64,000 bases of DNA from Bacteroidales bacterium (GCA_021371855.1 JAJFVL010000055.1:205926-269925); one strand, 5' to 3'; positions 17,020-26,586 are shown, counted from the first letter of the stretch. Notes: a model not told the origin generated them from the sequence alone. Numbers and translations are program-made.

Positions 17020-19311
17020 TCATTCAGCTTCAATAACTTTCTTATACCACGCAAGATCAATTCCCCATTGTTTATTCGGGTGTTCTGCCATGACAAGATC
17101 AAGTTCTCCGCCATTTACTATTTCAGAATGCCTTAGCCATACCCGGTTTATCTTAACTCCGTTTAATTGCGCCGACTGAATATATTTATTGCGTTTGGAA
17201 CAATTCTGTGCCTTTATCGTGAAAGCCTTTCCTCCAGGCAATCCAATAGATATTTTACTAAAGAAGGGGCTTCCGATAGCATATAAATCTGAACCTGGTG
17301 TAACCGGATAAAAACCCATAGCAGAAAAGACATACCATGCACATAAAGCGCCACCATCTTCATCACCTGCCAAACCAAGAGGAGCATCATCAAACCACAT
17401 ATCCATTATTTCCCTTATCCGCCTCTGGGTTTTCCATGGCATCCCGGCATAATTGTACAAATAAGGTACATGGAATGATGGTTCATTCCCTGCCGGGAAC
17501 ATTCCATTCAGTCCCGTTGCATCAGGAAATTGCCCCATGAATTGCCATTTTGAAATTTTTGTAGGTTGATTGAACAACTCATCCAGACGATTGACAAATT
17601 TATCATTTCCACCCATCAGGCTGATTAATCCGGGTATATCATGCATTACGTTGAAAGTCCATATAAACGAATTATTTTCAGTATAATACATGCGGCTTCC
17701 GACACCGCCTGAAAGCTGGGGATCAAAAGGCTCAACCCAGTTTCCGTCAGCCAGCCTGGGCGACATAAATCCGGTAGCCGGATTGTATACTTTCCTATAA
17801 TTTTCGGAACGATTTAAGAAATAGGCATAGTCATCCTGTTTATTAAGCGACTTAGCTAACTGAGCCAGGCACCAGTCATCAAAACTATGCTCCATAGATA
17901 ATGCTACGGCTTGCCGCTTTTCAAATCCGTCAACCATTGATACTGTTTCGGTATCTCCTTCGCGAAGAGCCGGATACCAGCCATTTTCCAGATAGAAAGT
18001 ATCCAGAGCGCACATAGGTCCAACCCTCCATGGCAACATAGTTGCCTGAGTAGCATTCTTCTTAAGGCCTTCATACGCTTTCTCCACATCAAAATTACGT
18101 ACACCTTTATTATATGTGTCCCAGATCAATGCAGCTGAATGGAATCCTGTCATTGCAGGAAAGTCACCATAAAATTGCGGAAAGCCCGGCATCCAGCCAC
18201 TTTGTTGGTACATGTCGACATATGATTGAACCATATCGGCCTGTTGTTCCGGATCAAGTAAAAGGCCCAGCGGGTGAAGTGAACGGAAAGTATCCCACAG
18301 CCAGTCATCAACGTAAAAAGGTCGTCCATTGGTTTCGTGGATTTTATGATCGTACCCGCTGTAATATTTCCCACTTTCAGAAATATCGACCATTCTCTCA
18401 CAGGTACGGTAGAGACATGTATAAAAAATCCGCTTTTGCCGTTCGGTACCACCTTCCACTTTAATTTTGTTTATTGCAGCTGCCCATATTTTATAGCTAT
18501 CCGCCTTAATCTGTTCGAAGCTTTTTCCTTCAGTTTCTTTATACAGATTTTCTTTAGCCTGATCTTCGCTGATATATGAAATTCCGATTTTAACTGCCAA
18601 TGGATCTTTCTCCATATTAAAATCCATCCAGGCACCAACACTGACACCTGTCTGTTCCTTTGAAGTTGTAATCGTTTTATCCTGTAAAAATGTACCACTT
18701 CCGGCAAATGGCTGGCTGAATTCTACATAGAAATATTGCTTTGTATCTTTGAATTCTTCCCAGCCTGCCACCTTATTATCATCCAGGATTTTAAATGACG
18801 CCTTCCCTGATGAGCGCAGAATTATATTACAGGAATCCTTTTTATTGAACTTAAACCGATACCATACTGCTCTTTCGGTAGTCGTCCACATGGCTGTGAT
18901 CTCGTGGTCCTCAAGTAAAACCTGATGAAACCATGGATGCACCTCTTCAAGATCATGATCGTAAACGGCCGCATTTGTATTCCTGTCAAAACTTATCTTC
19001 CCCTGAGAAGGCATAAGCTCGGTAACTGCTCCCATCCTGTAAGCCGGCATATTAAATGCGAAGCCAAATATTTTATCCGACAGGTATCTGTCATTCAGAC
19101 CAGGACGTGTAACCGGGAAAACCCTGACCATGCTGTGTGGCCTGTGAACGGTGGGATTTTTAGTTGTCAGTAAAGTTGCCACACTTCCGATATTAGGATC
19201 AACATAACTGGTAAAGTCAGTCGATGAACATCCCGCAAACATTGCAATGGTGCTAACAATTATGCCTCGTAATACATTACGTGACAATCGTATATCAGAA
19301 TATTTTATCAT
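17020..19311 (-). CDS. GH92 alpha-mannosidase lipoprotein
   Basis: This is a 763-residue protein with a lipoprotein signal ending IAMFAGC. It begins the mature part with YVDPNIGS, characteristic of GH92. Other family blocks are VGAWMDF, the DWLWDTFRSLHPL segment, GNEPSFHVPYLYNYAGMPW, and GLAGDEDGGALCAWYVFSAM then GFYPVTPGSDLYAIGSP. GH92 enzymes are calcium-dependent, inverting exo-alpha-mannosidases that trim N-glycans and mannans. The gene is convergent with the cold-shock operon. A terminator lies between it and the preceding Gfo/Idh gene, so it has its own promoter. Confidence 0.9.
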   Translation of the reverse strand: MIKYSDIRLSRNVLRGIIVSTIAMFAGCSSTDFTSYVDPNIGSVATLLTTKNPTVHRPHSMVRVFPVTRPGLNDRYLSDKIFGFAFNMPAYRMGAVTELMPSQGKISFDRNTNAAVYDHDLEEVHPWFHQVLLEDHEITAMWTTTERAVWYRFKFNKKDSCNIILRSSGKASFKILDDNKVAGWEEFKDTKQYFYVEFSQPFAGSGTFLQDKTITTSKEQTGVSVGAWMDFNMEKDPLAVKIGISYISEDQAKENLYKETEGKSFEQIKADSYKIWAAAINKIKVEGGTERQKRIFYTCLYRTCERMVDISESGKYYSGYDHKIHETNGRPFYVDDWLWDTFRSLHPLGLLLDPEQQADMVQSYVDMYQQSGWMPGFPQFYGDFPAMTGFHSAALIWDTYNKGVRNFDVEKAYEGLKKNATQATMLPWRVGPMCALDTFYLENGWYPALREGDTETVSMVDGFEKRQAVALSMEHSFDDWCLAQLAKSLNKQDDYAYFLNRSENYRKVYNPATGFMSPRLADGNWVEPFDPQLSGGVGSRMYYTENNSFIWTFNVMHDIPGLISLMGGNDKFVNRLDELFNQPTKISKWQFMGQFPDATGLNGMFPAGNEPSFHVPYLYNYAGMPWKTQRRIREIMDMWFDDAPLGLAGDEDGGALCAWYVFSAMGFYPVTPGSDLYAIGSPFFSKISIGLPGGKAFTIKAQNCSKRNKYIQSAQLNGVKINRVWLRHSEIVNGGELDLVMAEHPNKQWGIDLAWYKKVIEAE

Positions 19312-19426
19312 ATTGAATCACTTATGTTACAATCTTTTTTATTAAGAAAATCTTACAATCGATGCTTCCTTCCGCATTAACAACCTGGGGCAAGGCGGAT
19401 TGCAGAAACGATCTGAGATCAAGTGG

Positions 19427-19464
19427 AAAAAAAAGTCAGGCATAGCTTAAATACCATGCCTGAC
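19427..19464 (-). terminator. rho-independent terminator after Tat oxidoreductase gene
   Basis: The arms GTCAGGCAT (19435-19443) and ATGCCTGAC (19456-19464) form a 9-bp stem. On the minus strand eight T follow at 19434-19427. It ends the gene at 19492-20811 and separates it from GH92. Confidence 0.85.
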
Positions 19465-19491
19465 AATATGAATGAATTAATACAGACCGAT

Positions 19492-20811
19492 TTAAACTAA
19501 TTTATAACCTTCACGATACTGATAATGTAACAGTTTTGATGCTGCACCATCAGTGTCGTCAACAAATGTTTCCGTTGCAGGATTCCATTTGATGGTTCGT
19601 TTCAGTTCACAGGCAATATTCCCAAGAGTGCATACGGTGCAGCTGCTATGTCCGATCTCAACCGGTACAACCGGATCTTTCCTTGATCGTACTGATTCGA
19701 TGAAATTAACCTGGTGAGGAATTTTTGTTTCATATGGTCCTTCAACTTTTGCAGTTTCAGGAGCAATAAATTTCGGATCAGATGCTTTGAAAAATCCACG
19801 TGCAACTTCAATCCATCCATTCTCACCCCAGAATTTCACACCTTTAGTCTTTTCCTCATTGAAAGGTTCCGATGTCATAACAGTACCTGAAGCATATTTG
19901 AATGTCATATATTCTGTTCCGTCGCCAATTGGTGCTATCTCAACCGGACCGTTTTTGTCCATTCCCAGCCCCCACTGTGCAATATCGAACATATGTGCTC
20001 CCCAATCGGTAGTAAAACCGCCGCCCATCTCTTTGTACCAGCGCCATGCACCCCAGAATTGTTCATTTTTCTCAGGATCAAGAGTTATTGGAGGATCCAA
20101 CTGATTATTAAAATGAATAGGTGTAGGCAGCGAACCAAGCCACAAATCCCAGTTCAGATCAGCTGGCAACGGTTCTTCCGGAAGATCGTAAGGTTTTGGA
20201 GGAGCTCCCACATGAGCGTTTACCAGGGTGATTTTTCCAAGTGCTCCGGTTTGTACCAGATTAACAGCGTGCTGGAAATTAGGATCAGAACGTTGCTGAC
20301 TTCCGACAGCAAGTATGCGGCCGGTTTCCCTGACGGTTTTCCTTAATTCCTGCCCTTCTTTAATGGTAAATGTCATTGGTTTTTCAAGATAGACATCTTT
20401 CCCGGCTTTACAGGCAGCTATTGCTATCCTTGCATGTGAGTGATCAGGGACAGCTATAACCACAGCATCGATATCTTTTCTGCTCAGGATATCCTCAAAT
20501 TTTTCATAAGTTTCAACCTTAACTTCTTTTCCTGCTTTTTGATAAAATTCTTTTACGCGTTTTTCAAAACGTTTCCGTTTAATTCCATAAACATCGCAAC
20601 CTGCTATAACCTGAACCCCAGGTATCTGGATAAATCCTTTCAGCAGGAACATCGATTGCTGTCCCATACCAATAAAACCCAGCCTTATGTCGCCGGAACC
20701 TTTACCTGATTTGCATCCGGCAATACCCGGGAGAAACATGATGCCAGCCAGACCGGCAGCAGTAGACCCTAAGAATTGTCGCCTCGACCATTTTGCTTTT
20801 TGATCACTCAT
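19492..20811 (-). CDS. Tat-exported Gfo/Idh/MocA-family oxidoreductase (lipoprotein)
   Basis: This is a 439-residue protein. Its signal has both twin arginines (WSRRQFLGS, RR at 10-11) and a lipobox-like PGIAGC with Cys33, so it may be a Tat-exported lipoprotein. The NAD loop RLGFIGMGQQS is at 43-53 and the EKP motif is in DVYLEKPMTF. The C-terminal domain has NWDLWLGS and GGGFTTDWGAHMFDIAQW. It is a paralogue of the protein at 14812-16221 in layout. Sugar dehydrogenase or NAD-dependent glycosidase (GH109-like) are both possible. It is transcribed alone from upstream of 20811 and ends at the terminator at 19427-19464. Confidence 0.83.
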   Translation of the reverse strand: MSDQKAKWSRRQFLGSTAAGLAGIMFLPGIAGCKSGKGSGDIRLGFIGMGQQSMFLLKGFIQIPGVQVIAGCDVYGIKRKRFEKRVKEFYQKAGKEVKVETYEKFEDILSRKDIDAVVIAVPDHSHARIAIAACKAGKDVYLEKPMTFTIKEGQELRKTVRETGRILAVGSQQRSDPNFQHAVNLVQTGALGKITLVNAHVGAPPKPYDLPEEPLPADLNWDLWLGSLPTPIHFNNQLDPPITLDPEKNEQFWGAWRWYKEMGGGFTTDWGAHMFDIAQWGLGMDKNGPVEIAPIGDGTEYMTFKYASGTVMTSEPFNEEKTKGVKFWGENGWIEVARGFFKASDPKFIAPETAKVEGPYETKIPHQVNFIESVRSRKDPVVPVEIGHSSCTVCTLGNIACELKRTIKWNPATETFVDDTDGAASKLLHYQYREGYKLV

Positions 20812-20982
20812 TGTTATAAATTTTTATTAATGGTTAAAATGAATTTAGCTTCATGTATTTATGTATTCAGAAAGTATAAAAATAAGTTTTTTATTCTAAC
20901 GCTGGCACGTTTTTAACGCCAAGTTTCAAAATTCTTTAGTGCAATATCATCGGAAAGCAATTGAATATTCTGCCATCTGCTA

Positions 20983-21699
20983 TCAGAACTCTCCGAAAAT
21001 AGAATATTTTTCTGTATTGCAAAAAATTTCCGAATAGAGAAACAGCCCGGGATTATTTGTTTCCATCTTTCTTTCAAGATGAAGAACCGGTTGTCCTTTT
21101 TTCAGATTAAGGAACCTGCCAATCGTTAGGGAAGCCGTGATAGCTTTGATCCTTTGCTCTCCTCCTTTTATTTCAATATGGTAATTATCCCTCAGCATTT
21201 CAATGAGAGATCTGTTCTCGAACTGTCTGGCGGTGATCCGGGGAAGATTTATGTTTGCTATATTGTTGATATCATAAAAAACAGGAACGTCATCCAGAAG
21301 TCTTAGTCTTTCAATATGAATACAGCCTGATTCTATTTCCAGTTCCGACAATTTAAACATAAAATCGTCAGGCCATGGCATCAGTACAGGTTTCACTATA
21401 ATTTTTGTTTTCAGATTACGGTCACCAAGAGCTGATGTAGTTCCCGAAACAGAAAGAATACCAATTTCCCTTGGAAGCTGGTGAACAATACTGCCTTTTC
21501 CCTGATGTTTCCTTATATATCCGTCATTAGCCAAAGTACTTAGCGACTGCCTCACAGTCGGGCGTGTCATCCCATATAACTGGCATAGTTCATTCTCAGA
21601 TGGTAACAGATCACCTTCTCTATAGACACCATCTAAAATATGTTTTCTAAGAATCTCATAAAGTTTCCTATGCTGAGGAATAGTTCTAGGACTTATCAT
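20983..21699 (-). CDS. GntR-family (HutC/UTRA) transcription regulator
   Basis: This is a 238-residue repressor-like protein. The N-terminal winged helix is standard GntR (HRKLYEILRKHILDGVYREG, LPSENELCQLYGMTRPTVRQ, then SLSTLANDGYIRKHQGKGS). The C-terminal UTRA effector domain (about 80-235) would bind a sugar or sugar phosphate. It is divergent from the dehydrogenase operon that starts at 21946, and the 246-bp gap holds two similar palindromes, ACTTGT-TAAT-ACAAGT (21738-21753) and a near copy (21822-21837). The first covers the likely -33 box of the operon, so repression and autoregulation are the simplest reading. Confidence 0.88.
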   Translation of the reverse strand: MISPRTIPQHRKLYEILRKHILDGVYREGDLLPSENELCQLYGMTRPTVRQSLSTLANDGYIRKHQGKGSIVHQLPREIGILSVSGTTSALGDRNLKTKIIVKPVLMPWPDDFMFKLSELEIESGCIHIERLRLLDDVPVFYDINNIANINLPRITARQFENRSLIEMLRDNYHIEIKGGEQRIKAITASLTIGRFLNLKKGQPVLHLERKMETNNPGLFLYSEIFCNTEKYSIFGEF

Positions 21700-21737
21700 A
21701 GTTAAAATACAAAATTCATGTAAATATATTGTTTTTT

Positions 21738-21753
21738 ACTTGTTAATACAAGT
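21738..21753. promoter_or_regulatory. operator-like palindrome O1 (GntR candidate)
   Basis: ACTTGT-TAAT-ACAAGT is a perfect 6-bp inverted repeat with a 4-bp spacer, of the TTGT-n-ACAA kind bound by HutC/AraR-type GntR regulators. It overlaps the TTG (21740-21742) of the putative operon promoter. Confidence 0.6.
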
Positions 21754-21770
21754 CAAATGAATTATTTTTG
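21740..21770 (+). promoter_or_regulatory. putative promoter of dehydrogenase operon
   Basis: TTG (21740-21742) is followed after 20 bp by TATTTTTG (21763-21770), a full -7 match. The expected start is near 21775, giving a leader of about 170 nt that contains the second palindrome. Confidence 0.5.
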
Positions 21771-21821
21771 TATTGGCTGATATATAATAATTTCTAAATA
21801 ATATTCTGGAGTTTTTTATCA

Positions 21822-21837
21822 ACTTATTATAACAAGT
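21822..21837. promoter_or_regulatory. operator-like palindrome O2 (GntR candidate)
   Basis: ACTTATTATAACAAGT matches O1 at 13 of 16 positions and keeps the right half-site ACAAGT. The distance from O1 is 84 bp, eight helical turns, so both sites face the same side of the DNA and could be looped. Confidence 0.5.
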
Positions 21838-21945
21838 TAAGAATCAGAAATAAAAACGGAAGCTATTTTGAAATATTACGGCCATATAAATTTACAATTG
21901 CATAAATACATAACTAAATAACTATAAACTTTATATCTATAAAAA

Positions 21946-23226
21946 ATGGCAATACCGGTATTAATGCCAAAACAGGGTCAGTCAGTTGAAACCTGTATAA
22001 TCACCAAATGGTTTAAGAAAAAAGGAGAAAATGTTTCTGTAGGTGATATACTTTTCTCTTATGAAACCGACAAAGCTGCTTTCGATCTGGAATCACCTGC
22101 CGAAGGAATACTTCTGGAAACGTTCTTTGGTGATGGAGCCGAGGTACCTGTTCTGGTAAACGTTGCAGTGATTGGGAAAAGCGGAGAAGTCTTTGATTCA
22201 TTTAATCCCTCCTCATCTGAAACTAAACCCTCTGCAGTATCTGATGCCTCTAAAGCTGCAGAGGTTGTAGAAGCGAAAAAGGCTTCAGAGGCTGTAAGTG
22301 CAACAAAGGAGCCTGAAGGCAAAATCAGGATATCCCCAAGAGCAAAATGCATGGCTGAAGACAAAGGTGTAGATTACAGCAGCTTACAAGGATCGGGGCC
22401 CAACGGCAGGATTATTGTGAGCGATATTGAGAAAATAATATCCGGAGCAGCTGCCAGTGCAAGGACCGAAACTTTAATCAATACAAAAGCAGAATTTAGC
22501 ACGACTGCAAAAACTGTTTATCACGCAGGATCTGATTACACTGAACAACCCCTGAGCAATGTCAGAAAACTTATTGCAAAGGCAATGCAGGCTTCATTAC
22601 AGAACTCCGCTCAGCTTACACATCACATGAGTGCTGATGTCCGCCGTCTGCTTGAGGCAAGGCAAAAGATCAAAAAGGATATCGCTTCCGGTAAAAATCA
22701 ACAGGATATTACCCTGAACGACATGATCTGCTGGTGCGTAGTAAGAGCTCTGGAGAAATTCCCTGAGGTCAACAGTCATTTTATGGGTGATTCTGTCAGA
22801 ACATTCAATAAAGTACACCTTGGTATAGCGGTTGACACTCCCCGGGGGCTTATGGTCCCCTCAGTAAAAAATGCTGACGGATTTCATTTGCGTCAGTTAT
22901 CAGTGGAACTTAAATCAGCTGCAGATGCCTGCCGGAAAGGAAATATCAATCCTGAACTGATACAAAGCACAGCTGCAACCTTTACTGTCTCTAACCTGGG
23001 AAATTATGGTGTGGAAATGTTTACACCTGTCATTAACCTTCCACAGACTGCAATACTAGGGGTCTGTACCATAATTAACAGACCTGCCAACCTTGGTAAT
23101 AACACTTTTGCTTTTGTCCCATATATCGGACTTTCACTCACATATGATCACAGGGCTGTTGATGGTGGTCCGGCAACAATGTTTCTTAAGGAAATACGGG
23201 ACCAGATAGAAGCTTTCACCTACTAA
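21946..23226 (+). CDS. 2-oxoacid/acetoin dehydrogenase E2 acyltransferase
   Basis: This is a 426-residue dihydrolipoamide acyltransferase. One N-terminal lipoyl domain has Lys43 in YETDKAAFDLES as the lipoylation site. An Ala/Glu-rich linker follows, then a peripheral-subunit-binding domain (RISPRAKCMAEDKGVDYSSL, about 125-160) and the catalytic domain ending TYDHRAVDGGPA, with catalytic His402 and Asp406. It transfers the acyl group from E1 to coenzyme A. It is 59 bp upstream of the fused E1 gene. No E3 lipoamide dehydrogenase gene is present in the window, so E3 must be shared from elsewhere. The acyl substrate (pyruvate, branched-chain or acetoin) cannot be assigned. Confidence 0.88.
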   Translation: MAIPVLMPKQGQSVETCIITKWFKKKGENVSVGDILFSYETDKAAFDLESPAEGILLETFFGDGAEVPVLVNVAVIGKSGEVFDSFNPSSSETKPSAVSDASKAAEVVEAKKASEAVSATKEPEGKIRISPRAKCMAEDKGVDYSSLQGSGPNGRIIVSDIEKIISGAAASARTETLINTKAEFSTTAKTVYHAGSDYTEQPLSNVRKLIAKAMQASLQNSAQLTHHMSADVRRLLEARQKIKKDIASGKNQQDITLNDMICWCVVRALEKFPEVNSHFMGDSVRTFNKVHLGIAVDTPRGLMVPSVKNADGFHLRQLSVELKSAADACRKGNINPELIQSTAATFTVSNLGNYGVEMFTPVINLPQTAILGVCTIINRPANLGNNTFAFVPYIGLSLTYDHRAVDGGPATMFLKEIRDQIEAFTY

Positions 23227-23285
23227 AATCCGTTTTCTCAGGAGGAAAAAAATTATAAAAGTAAAAAATAATAAAAACAAAGAAT

Positions 23286-25754
23286 ATGCCTAAAAGTCAG
23301 AATATAAATCCGAAGGTTATCCGAAAACCACAATTTATTGAATTTGGAAAAATTCCTGTTAATCAGTATAACAAAACTATTGAAGAAGAAAAGAAATTAT
23401 TCAGCAAGGAAGATTTCATAAGGATCTATCACGATATGGTCGTAATCAGGGAATTTGAAACCATGATCAATCTGATCAAGACAACAAATGAGTACAATGG
23501 AATTCATTATAATCATCCTGGGCCGGCGCACCTTTCGATCGGTCAGGAAGCCTCAGCTGTAGGAATGGCATATACCCTCGATGTTGATGACTTTATCTTC
23601 GGATCGCACCGCAGTCACGGTGAGATCCTTGCCAAAGGATTATCAGCAATACATCATCTCGACGAAGGTGCTCTTTACCCTATAATGAAAAACCACCTGG
23701 GAGGCTCAACGTTGAACGTTGTTGAAAAAGGGTTCAAGGGTAATATCAAAGATCTGGCTATCCACTTTTTGCTCTATGGAGCGTTAGCTGAAATTTTTGC
23801 ACGCGAAAACGGATTCAACAAAGGATTGGGAGGGTCTATGCATGCCTTCTTCACTCCTTTCGGTATCTATCCGAATAATGCGATTGTCGGAGGATCAGGT
23901 GATATATCAGTTGGTGCAGCTCTCTATAAAAAAATAAATCGGAAATCCGGTATCGTTGTATGTAACATTGGCGACGCTTCGCTGGGTTGCGGCCCTGTTT
24001 GGGAAGGCATTTGCTTTGCCACTATGGATCAGTACAAAACACTCTGGGATGGAGACTACAGGGGTGGTTTGCCGTTGATATTCAACTTTATGAACAATTC
24101 ATACGGTATGGGTGGACAGACAATGGGTGAAACCATGGGCTATAATATTCTTGCAAGAGTCGGAGCCGGTGTAAATCCGGAATCGATGTATGCAGAACGC
24201 GTTGATGGGTACAATCCTCTTGCTGTTATTGACGCTTTCAAACGCAAGAAAAAGATATTAAAAGAAAAGAAAGGACCGGTTCTGCTCGACACTCTGACTT
24301 ACAGAACAAGCGGACACTCTCCGTCTGATGCCTCTTCATACAGAACAAAAGAAGAGGTAGAAGCATGGCAGAAGGAGGATTCAATAATTGTATATGGTAA
24401 TTCCCTTGTTATTGCAGGTATTGCAAAAAAGGATGAGCTTGATAAAATAGATAGCGAGACAAAAGAATTGCTGACACAAATAATGAAGCTGAGCATCGAC
24501 GAAGAGATCTCTCCAAGGATCAATATGGAGAAAGATCCTGATTGTATTGGCAAAATGATGTTTTCAAACGGTTCTGTTGACCGGATGGAAGAAGGCAAAC
24601 CTGAAGTTCTTCTTTCACTTGAAGAAAATCCAAGAGTTAAATCGATCAAAAACAAGGAAAGGTTTTATCTCGACAAGGAAGGCAAACCTGTTTCCAAAGC
24701 AAAAGTATATCAGTTCCGTGATGGTATTTTCGAAGCTATCATTGATCGTTTTTACAAAGATCCCACTCTTGCAGCATGGGGTGAAGAAAACCGCGACTGG
24801 GGAGGTGCCTTCGCTGTCTACCGCGGACTTACAGAGGCCCTTCCTTATCACCGTCTTTTCAACTCACCAATTTCGGAGGGTGCCATTGTCGGCACTGCCA
24901 TTGGCTATGGAATGTGCGGCGGACGTGTTATTGCCGAGATCATGTATTGTGATTTTCTCGGCCGTTCCGGTGATGAAGTATTTAACCAGTTGCCTAAATG
25001 GCAGGCTATGAGTGGTAACGTTCTAAAGATGCCTGTAGTCATCAGGGTTTCTGTCGGATCTAAATACGGAGCACAACATTCACAGGACTGGTCATCGCTT
25101 ACGGCACATATTCCGGGATTAAAGGTTGTTTTCCCTGCCACTCCTTACGATGCAAAAGGTCTCATGAACTCAGCTTTGCAGGGAACCGATCCCGTTATAT
25201 TCTTTGAAAGCCAGAGAATCTATGATATTGGTGAAATGTTTCACACCGCCGGTGTTCCCGAAGGATATTACGAAATTCCTCTTGGCGAACCGGACATTAA
25301 GAGATCAGGAGACGATATAACCATTCTGTCAATCGGAGCATCATTATATCAGGCAATAAAAGCTGCAGATATCCTTAAGGAGAAATACGGAATGAGTGCA
25401 GAAGTTATTGATGCAAGGACACTCGTCCCATTCAATTACGAACAGGTTATTCAATCGGTTAAAAAAACCGGAAGGATAATTCTGACAAGCGATGCTTCGT
25501 CACGTGGCTCATTCCTGAAGGAGATGGCACAGACAATAACAGAGCTTGCATTTGATTATCTCGATGCGCCACCTGTAGTTGTTGGTTCACGTAACTGGAT
25601 CATACCCGCTCATGAAATAGAGAAATCTTTCTTCCCGCAACCTGACTGGATTATTGACGCCATACATGAGCGTATAGTTCCATTGAAAGGCCATCAGAGC
25701 AAAATTGATTTCTCCGTTGAAAAATCAATAAAGCTGAACAAAGAAGGAGTTTGA
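23286..25754 (+). CDS. fused E1 alpha-beta subunit, 2-oxoacid/acetoin-type dehydrogenase
   Basis: This is an 822-residue ThDP-dependent E1 with the alpha and beta subunits on one chain. The alpha part (about 1-400) has SHRSHGEILAKG, GLGGSMHAFF, the ThDP-binding GDASLGCGPVWEG and FMNNSYGMGGQ, and the loop SGHSPSDASSYRTKEEVEAW. The beta part (about 475-800) has AEIMYCDFLGRSGDEVFNQL, VSVGSKYGAQHSQDW (conserved His) and LKVVFPATPYDAKGLM. The usual GDG is GDA, and about ten residues are inserted between it and the NN motif. Fused E1 chains occur in Bacteroidota branched-chain-type complexes. A canonical-looking GGAGG lies about 35 bp upstream of the ATG, too far to be its ribosome site. Confidence 0.88.
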   Translation: MPKSQNINPKVIRKPQFIEFGKIPVNQYNKTIEEEKKLFSKEDFIRIYHDMVVIREFETMINLIKTTNEYNGIHYNHPGPAHLSIGQEASAVGMAYTLDVDDFIFGSHRSHGEILAKGLSAIHHLDEGALYPIMKNHLGGSTLNVVEKGFKGNIKDLAIHFLLYGALAEIFARENGFNKGLGGSMHAFFTPFGIYPNNAIVGGSGDISVGAALYKKINRKSGIVVCNIGDASLGCGPVWEGICFATMDQYKTLWDGDYRGGLPLIFNFMNNSYGMGGQTMGETMGYNILARVGAGVNPESMYAERVDGYNPLAVIDAFKRKKKILKEKKGPVLLDTLTYRTSGHSPSDASSYRTKEEVEAWQKEDSIIVYGNSLVIAGIAKKDELDKIDSETKELLTQIMKLSIDEEISPRINMEKDPDCIGKMMFSNGSVDRMEEGKPEVLLSLEENPRVKSIKNKERFYLDKEGKPVSKAKVYQFRDGIFEAIIDRFYKDPTLAAWGEENRDWGGAFAVYRGLTEALPYHRLFNSPISEGAIVGTAIGYGMCGGRVIAEIMYCDFLGRSGDEVFNQLPKWQAMSGNVLKMPVVIRVSVGSKYGAQHSQDWSSLTAHIPGLKVVFPATPYDAKGLMNSALQGTDPVIFFESQRIYDIGEMFHTAGVPEGYYEIPLGEPDIKRSGDDITILSIGASLYQAIKAADILKEKYGMSAEVIDARTLVPFNYEQVIQSVKKTGRIILTSDASSRGSFLKEMAQTITELAFDYLDAPPVVVGSRNWIIPAHEIEKSFFPQPDWIIDAIHERIVPLKGHQSKIDFSVEKSIKLNKEGV

Positions 25755-25792
25755 TACGTTTTTGATATCTTTACACTTAAAATATAATTCAT

Positions 25793-26578
25793 ATGGAAGA
25801 AGTGTTAGAAAACATCAAATCGAAAGCAGGCTTTATCATCGATATGGATGGAGTAATTTACCATGGCAATAAACTCCTTCCGGGTGTTATTGATTTCCTG
25901 GCCTGGCTTGAAGAATCCGGTAAAAAATACCTTTTCCTTACCAACTCCAGCGAAAGAACCACAAAAGAGCTCCAGGAAAAGCTGAAGAGACTCGGTATTA
26001 GTGTAGGTGAGGATCATTTCTATACAAGCGCTCTTGCCACCGCAAGTTTCCTTTCGAGTCAAAAACCAAATGGAAGCGCTTATGTTATTGGTGAAACCGG
26101 ACTCATACATGCCTTATACAGTGTTGGTTATACAATCAACAATGTAAATCCCGACTATGTTATTGTCGGTGATACGCATAGCTATAGCTTTGAAAAAATT
26201 GAACTGGCTGTAAATCTTGTCCTGAATGGAGCAAAACTTATTGGCACTAATTCCGACATAAGCGGCCCAATTGAAACAGGGATAACCCCGGCAACAAAGG
26301 CTCTTATTGCACCTATCGAAATTGTCTCGGGGAAAAAAGCATATTATGTCGGAAAGCCAAATCCTCTTATGATGCGTATTGCTCTTAAAAAACTTGGCGT
26401 ACAAAGAGTAGACACCATAGTTATAGGCGACCGGATGGATACAGACGTGAGATGTGGTCTGGAAGCAGAAATTGACACTCTGCTGGTTTTAAGCGGCATT
26501 ACAAGTCGTGAAGGAATTGACCAGTTTCCATATCGTCCCCAATATATTCTTAATGGTATTATTGATCTGGTCAGTTAA
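25793..26578 (+). CDS. HAD-IIA phosphatase, NagD/AraL-like
   Basis: This is a 261-residue HAD-superfamily hydrolase with a type IIA cap. Motif I is DMDG (17-20, nucleophile Asp17) in FIIDMDGVIYHG, motif II is FLTNSSERT, and the late motifs are KPNPLMMRIALKKLG and VIGDRMDTDVRCGLEA. NagD and AraL relatives dephosphorylate sugar phosphates and other small phosphates, often as a guard against toxic intermediates in sugar operons. It is 38 bp after the E1 gene and 8 bp before the class II aldolase gene, so it is part of the same operon. Confidence 0.85.
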   Translation: MEEVLENIKSKAGFIIDMDGVIYHGNKLLPGVIDFLAWLEESGKKYLFLTNSSERTTKELQEKLKRLGISVGEDHFYTSALATASFLSSQKPNGSAYVIGETGLIHALYSVGYTINNVNPDYVIVGDTHSYSFEKIELAVNLVLNGAKLIGTNSDISGPIETGITPATKALIAPIEIVSGKKAYYVGKPNPLMMRIALKKLGVQRVDTIVIGDRMDTDVRCGLEAEIDTLLVLSGITSREGIDQFPYRPQYILNGIIDLVS

Positions 26579-26586
26579 TTTAATTA

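Noticed and set aside
12204..20811. Possible second PUL around GH27 and GH92
   Set aside because: No SusC or SusD genes are present, and the genes are on different strands with separate terminators.
20890..20982. Possible terminator after the GntR gene
   Set aside because: The stem is imperfect and no T tract follows it on the minus strand.
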